Shown here piece after piece: positions 13,695-16,134 of a stretch of 16,134 bases of DNA (position 1 is the stretch's first letter; each line of letters begins with the position of its first letter). This DNA is from CAYSNP01 sp050945855 (lineage in GTDB: Bacteria > Bacillota > Clostridia > Christensenellales > DTU072): contig JBMNTS010000026.1 of assembly GCA_050945855.1 (NCBI GenBank), forward strand, positions 1-16,134. The letters are read 5' to 3'. The translations under genes and the position numbers were made by a program. The notes under the pieces were generated by a model. It did no database searches, was not told the origin of the DNA, and saw only the letters and a program-made list of their open reading frames with translations.

Positions 13695-14632
13695 TGAAAA
13701 CATATATACTCGATATTCAAAGGATGTCCACGGAGGACGGCCCGGGGCTAAGGACTACGGTATTCTTTAAGGGGTGCAATCTTGCCTGCTCCTGGTGCCA
13801 CAATCCGGAAAGCATATCCTTTGCGCGGCAGTCCTATTGGAATAAAGACAGGTGTATAGGGTGCCTTACTTGCGTAAACGGTTGCCCAAACGGCGCAATA
13901 AAAGCGGAAAGTCAAGGGTTGGTCAAAGATGCCGCATTATGCCGATCCTGCTATTGGTGCGCGGACAACTGCCCCGCGCTTGCGATAGAATTAAAGGGCG
14001 AAGAGATAAGTCCGGAAGCGCTGTGCGCGGAACTAATAAAAGATAAAGTGTACTTTGAAAAGAGCGGCGGGGGCGTAACCTTGTCCGGCGGCGAGCCCGT
14101 AATGCATTATGATTACGCGCTTGCCTTGCTTAAATTATTAAAGCAGGAAGGCGTTTCTGTCGCGCTGGATACCGCGGGCTGCTACCCGTGGGAAAAGCTG
14201 GAGGGGCTGCTGTCTTATGTAGACCTGGTGTTGTTTGATATCAAGATTTTTGATAGCGCAAAACACAGAGAGGCTACCGGAGCAGACAATGCCCCGATAC
14301 TGGAAAACGCGAAAAAGCTTTCCGCCTCGGGCACGCGTATATGGGTGCGCACCCCGATAATTCCGGGGGCTACGGACGGGGCGGAAAATATCGAGTCGAT
14401 AGGCGCATTTATAAAGCAATATATGCCCAATATCGAAAAATGGGAGCTGTTAAGCTTCAACAATTTGGCAAAAAGCAAATATCAACTGCTTGGGAAAAAA
14501 TGGGCGCACGCCGATACGGGACTTATTGAAAAAGAATATTTGCAACAATTATGCGCTCTTGCGGGCAAGTACACGGACAAGGCCTGCTCGAGCGGCGCGA
14601 CACGATTGGAGGTAGCGGATAATGAGTCTTAA
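13694..14632 (+). CDS. Glycyl radical enzyme activase (radical SAM)
   Basis: 312 residues. MSTEDGPGLRTTVFFKGC leads into the radical SAM triad C28-x3-C32-x2-C35 (GCNLACSWC), which holds the [4Fe-4S] cluster that cleaves S-adenosylmethionine. An insert of about 60 residues carries two further clusters: C54, C57, C60, C64 and C83, C86, C89, C93, as in activases of the non-PFL glycyl radical enzymes; PFL activase is shorter and lacks this insert. SGGEP (131-135) is the SAM-binding strand. The enzyme abstracts hydrogen from Gly803 of the adjacent GRE to create its radical, under anaerobic conditions in the cytoplasm. Its ATG shares one base with the GRE stop (TGATG), and the following gene overlaps its end by 11 bases, so translation is coupled. 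Confidence 0.95.
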   Translation: MKTYILDIQRMSTEDGPGLRTTVFFKGCNLACSWCHNPESISFARQSYWNKDRCIGCLTCVNGCPNGAIKAESQGLVKDAALCRSCYWCADNCPALAIELKGEEISPEALCAELIKDKVYFEKSGGGVTLSGGEPVMHYDYALALLKLLKQEGVSVALDTAGCYPWEKLEGLLSYVDLVLFDIKIFDSAKHREATGADNAPILENAKKLSASGTRIWVRTPIIPGATDGAENIESIGAFIKQYMPNIEKWELLSFNNLAKSKYQLLGKKWAHADTGLIEKEYLQQLCALAGKYTDKACSSGATRLEVADNES

Positions 14633-15455
14633 CATAACGTCTGAAGACAGACAAAACCTTGCAAAGACAAGCAAACTTGGGCTGCTTGCCACAATCAGCC
14701 CGATGGGCGAGCCTCATATTAGTCTTATTTCGTCTATGCAGACTTTGGAGGAACAGCTTATCTGGGGGGAATTTGTGCACGGGCTTTCCAAAATCAATCT
14801 AAAGACCAATCCCAAATGCGGCTTTCTTGTAATCAACGCGGAAAAGCAATGGTGGAAGGGAAAGGCACTGCATAAAGAGGTCAGGGAAACGGGACCGGAA
14901 TACGAAATGTTTAACAATCAGCCTTTATTCAGATACAATTCATATTTCGGCATAGGCAAAGTGCATTATATGGATATTATGGAGTTCTCGGGCAAGCAGA
15001 GCCTGCCCTTGGGCGAAATTGTGACGGGCTGGCTTTCCGGACTTGCAGTCAAGGGGCTGGCAAAAGGCTGTCCGGACGGCATAGATAAAATCGGCGGGTT
15101 AAGCGTGAGCCTCGCGAAGAATCCTATGGCGCCCAAATTCCTCTCTTACGTGGGCGAGGACGGCTATCCGGAAATGATACCCGTAGTGCAATCGGTGCTT
15201 AAGGATAAAGGAAGACTGCTTATCCCTCATACCGCATACAAATCAGAGCTTGAAAAAATCAAGGCGGGCACAAAGGCGGCAATGTTTTTGGTGGACCTTG
15301 ATTTGACCAGCGTATTATTTCAGGGCGTATACGCGGGAAAGGAAAAGAAGATGGGCGTAACTTACGGGATTTTTGATATAGAAAAGGTTTACAATTCCAT
15401 GGTGCCCGTTCCGGGGTATATATATCCCATGCGGGAATATCAGATTGTGCATTAA
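14622..15455 (+). CDS. Duplicated FMN split-barrel (PPOX-like) protein
   Basis: 277 residues with two similar halves. Residues 18-72 (LGLLATISPMGEPHISLIS, then QLIWGEF and LKTNPKCGFLVIN) follow the pyridoxamine-phosphate-oxidase split-barrel pattern. Residues 170-228 repeat it (FLSYVGEDGYPEMIPV, then RLLIP and IKAGTKAAMFLVD). Between them is a linker of about 70 residues with several aromatic residues (RYNSYFGIGKVHYMD). Family members bind FMN, F420, heme or no cofactor, and act as reductases or oxidases; no residue here settles which. The ATG lies 11 bases inside the activase gene, so it belongs to the GRE operon. A redox step on the substrate or product, or protection of the radical system, are both possible. 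No signal peptide. The fold is likely, the function unknown. Confidence 0.7.
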   Translation: MSLNITSEDRQNLAKTSKLGLLATISPMGEPHISLISSMQTLEEQLIWGEFVHGLSKINLKTNPKCGFLVINAEKQWWKGKALHKEVRETGPEYEMFNNQPLFRYNSYFGIGKVHYMDIMEFSGKQSLPLGEIVTGWLSGLAVKGLAKGCPDGIDKIGGLSVSLAKNPMAPKFLSYVGEDGYPEMIPVVQSVLKDKGRLLIPHTAYKSELEKIKAGTKAAMFLVDLDLTSVLFQGVYAGKEKKMGVTYGIFDIEKVYNSMVPVPGYIYPMREYQIVH

Positions 15456-15488
15456 TATTATCCGTTTCACATTTGTGGGAGAATTGAT

Positions 15489-16134
15489 ATGAAAGAGCAG
15501 TTAAGTAAAATGAGAGCATATTTTGAATCGGGCGTGACTTACGACTATGAGTTCAGGGCGGAAAAACTTAATCTGCTTAAAAAAGCGGTAAAGAAATACG
15601 AGCAGGACATAATCGCCGCGCTAAAAGCGGATATGGACAGAAGCGAGGCGGAAGCGTTTTTGTTTGAGATATACTCCATTTATACCGAAATCAATTACAT
15701 ATTAAAGCGTCTAAAGTCCTGGATGCGCCCCAAAAGGGTAAAAGGGCACATATTTACCTTCCCTTCCAAATATGTGGAGTATAAGGACCCGTTAGGGGTT
15801 GTTTTGATTATGTCGCCCTGGAATTATCCTTTCCAGCTTTCCATTGACCCTCTTGTGGCTTGCATAGCGGCGGGCAACTGCGCGGTTATCAAGCCGTCGC
15901 GCTATTCTCCCAGCGTATCCTCGGTGATTAAGAATATGATAGAGGAGTTTTTCGAGCCCGAATACATTACCGTGTTCGAGGGCGGCTCGGCGGTCAACAC
16001 CGCTTTATTAGAGCATAAGTTCGATTATATTTTCTTTACCGGCAGCGGAAAAGTAGGCAGAATCGTAATGGAAGCCGCGGCAAAGCACCTTACCCCGGTT
16101 ACCCTTGAGCTGGGCGGGAAAAATCCCTGCATTG
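15489..16134 (+). CDS. Aldehyde dehydrogenase, class 3-like (5' part)
   Basis: The gene runs off the right edge after 215 codons. It starts 33 bases after the PPOX-like gene with GGGAGAA (15477-15483) before the ATG. The visible part has the NAD-binding half of an ALDH: SPWNYPF with Asn112 of the oxyanion hole, GNCAVIKPSRYSP (129-141), FFTGSGKVG (182-190) and LELGGKNP with Glu207, the general base. The absent long N-terminal arm and the helical start resemble class 3 ALDHs (ALDH3, YwdH, CalB type), which oxidise fatty or aromatic aldehydes to acids with hydrolysis. The catalytic Cys lies beyond the window. It is very probably the fourth gene of the GRE operon, and unlike the MmsA-type enzyme upstream it keeps the base Glu and so should give free acid. 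Confidence 0.9.
   Translation, partial: MKEQLSKMRAYFESGVTYDYEFRAEKLNLLKKAVKKYEQDIIAALKADMDRSEAEAFLFEIYSIYTEINYILKRLKSWMRPKRVKGHIFTFPSKYVEYKDPLGVVLIMSPWNYPFQLSIDPLVACIAAGNCAVIKPSRYSPSVSSVIKNMIEEFFEPEYITVFEGGSAVNTALLEHKFDYIFFTGSGKVGRIVMEAAAKHLTPVTLELGGKNPCI

Overview
The window reads as chromosomal DNA of a strictly anaerobic, low-to-mid GC bacterium, most likely a Firmicute of the class Clostridia. The support is: a groESL operon behind a CIRCE operator (the HrcA type of control common in Gram-positives), strong AGGAGG-type ribosome sites, sigma-A-like promoters with frequent extended -10 TGn motifs, a lipobox M23 peptidase, and an oxygen-sensitive glycyl radical enzyme. The genus cannot be named from the sequence alone.

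Layout. 1-312: 3' end of a trypsin-like (HtrA/DegP-type) serine protease without a PDZ domain, closed by a terminator. 454-1188: multi-pass membrane protein of YwaF/TMEM164 type. 1189-1544: gene-poor stretch with an array of tiny hairpins, a strong terminator and tRNA-Thr(CGU) on the minus strand. 1545-2675 (-): secreted or membrane-anchored calcineurin-like phosphoesterase. 2831-4855: promoter, CIRCE, groES, groEL. 4966-5715 (-): tyrosine phosphatase of the Cys-X5-Arg type. 5887-7610 (-): two-gene unit of a C69 Ntn-hydrolase dipeptidase and a hotdog acyl-CoA thioesterase. 7688-8629 (-): M23 lipoprotein peptidase.

From 8756 to the right edge everything lies on the plus strand and looks metabolic. 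One transcription unit (8821-10974) pairs an RpiB/LacAB-like isomerase with an MmsA/IolA-type CoA-acylating aldehyde dehydrogenase. After a terminator and a second hairpin array, a strong promoter with a palindrome in its spacer drives a glycyl radical enzyme (GRE), its radical SAM activase, a duplicated FMN split-barrel (PPOX-like) protein and a class 3-like aldehyde dehydrogenase cut by the window edge. The GRE, activase and PPOX genes overlap, so they are very probably co-translated.

How the genes may work together: GREs of the Cys-X-Glu type often eliminate water or another leaving group to give an aldehyde, or decarboxylate. Flanking aldehyde dehydrogenases of two mechanistic classes fit an aldehyde product that is converted to acyl-CoA and/or acid. 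The GRE cannot be assigned to a characterised substrate by eye, so this cluster is the best candidate for an undescribed pathway. No microcompartment shell gene is visible inside the window.
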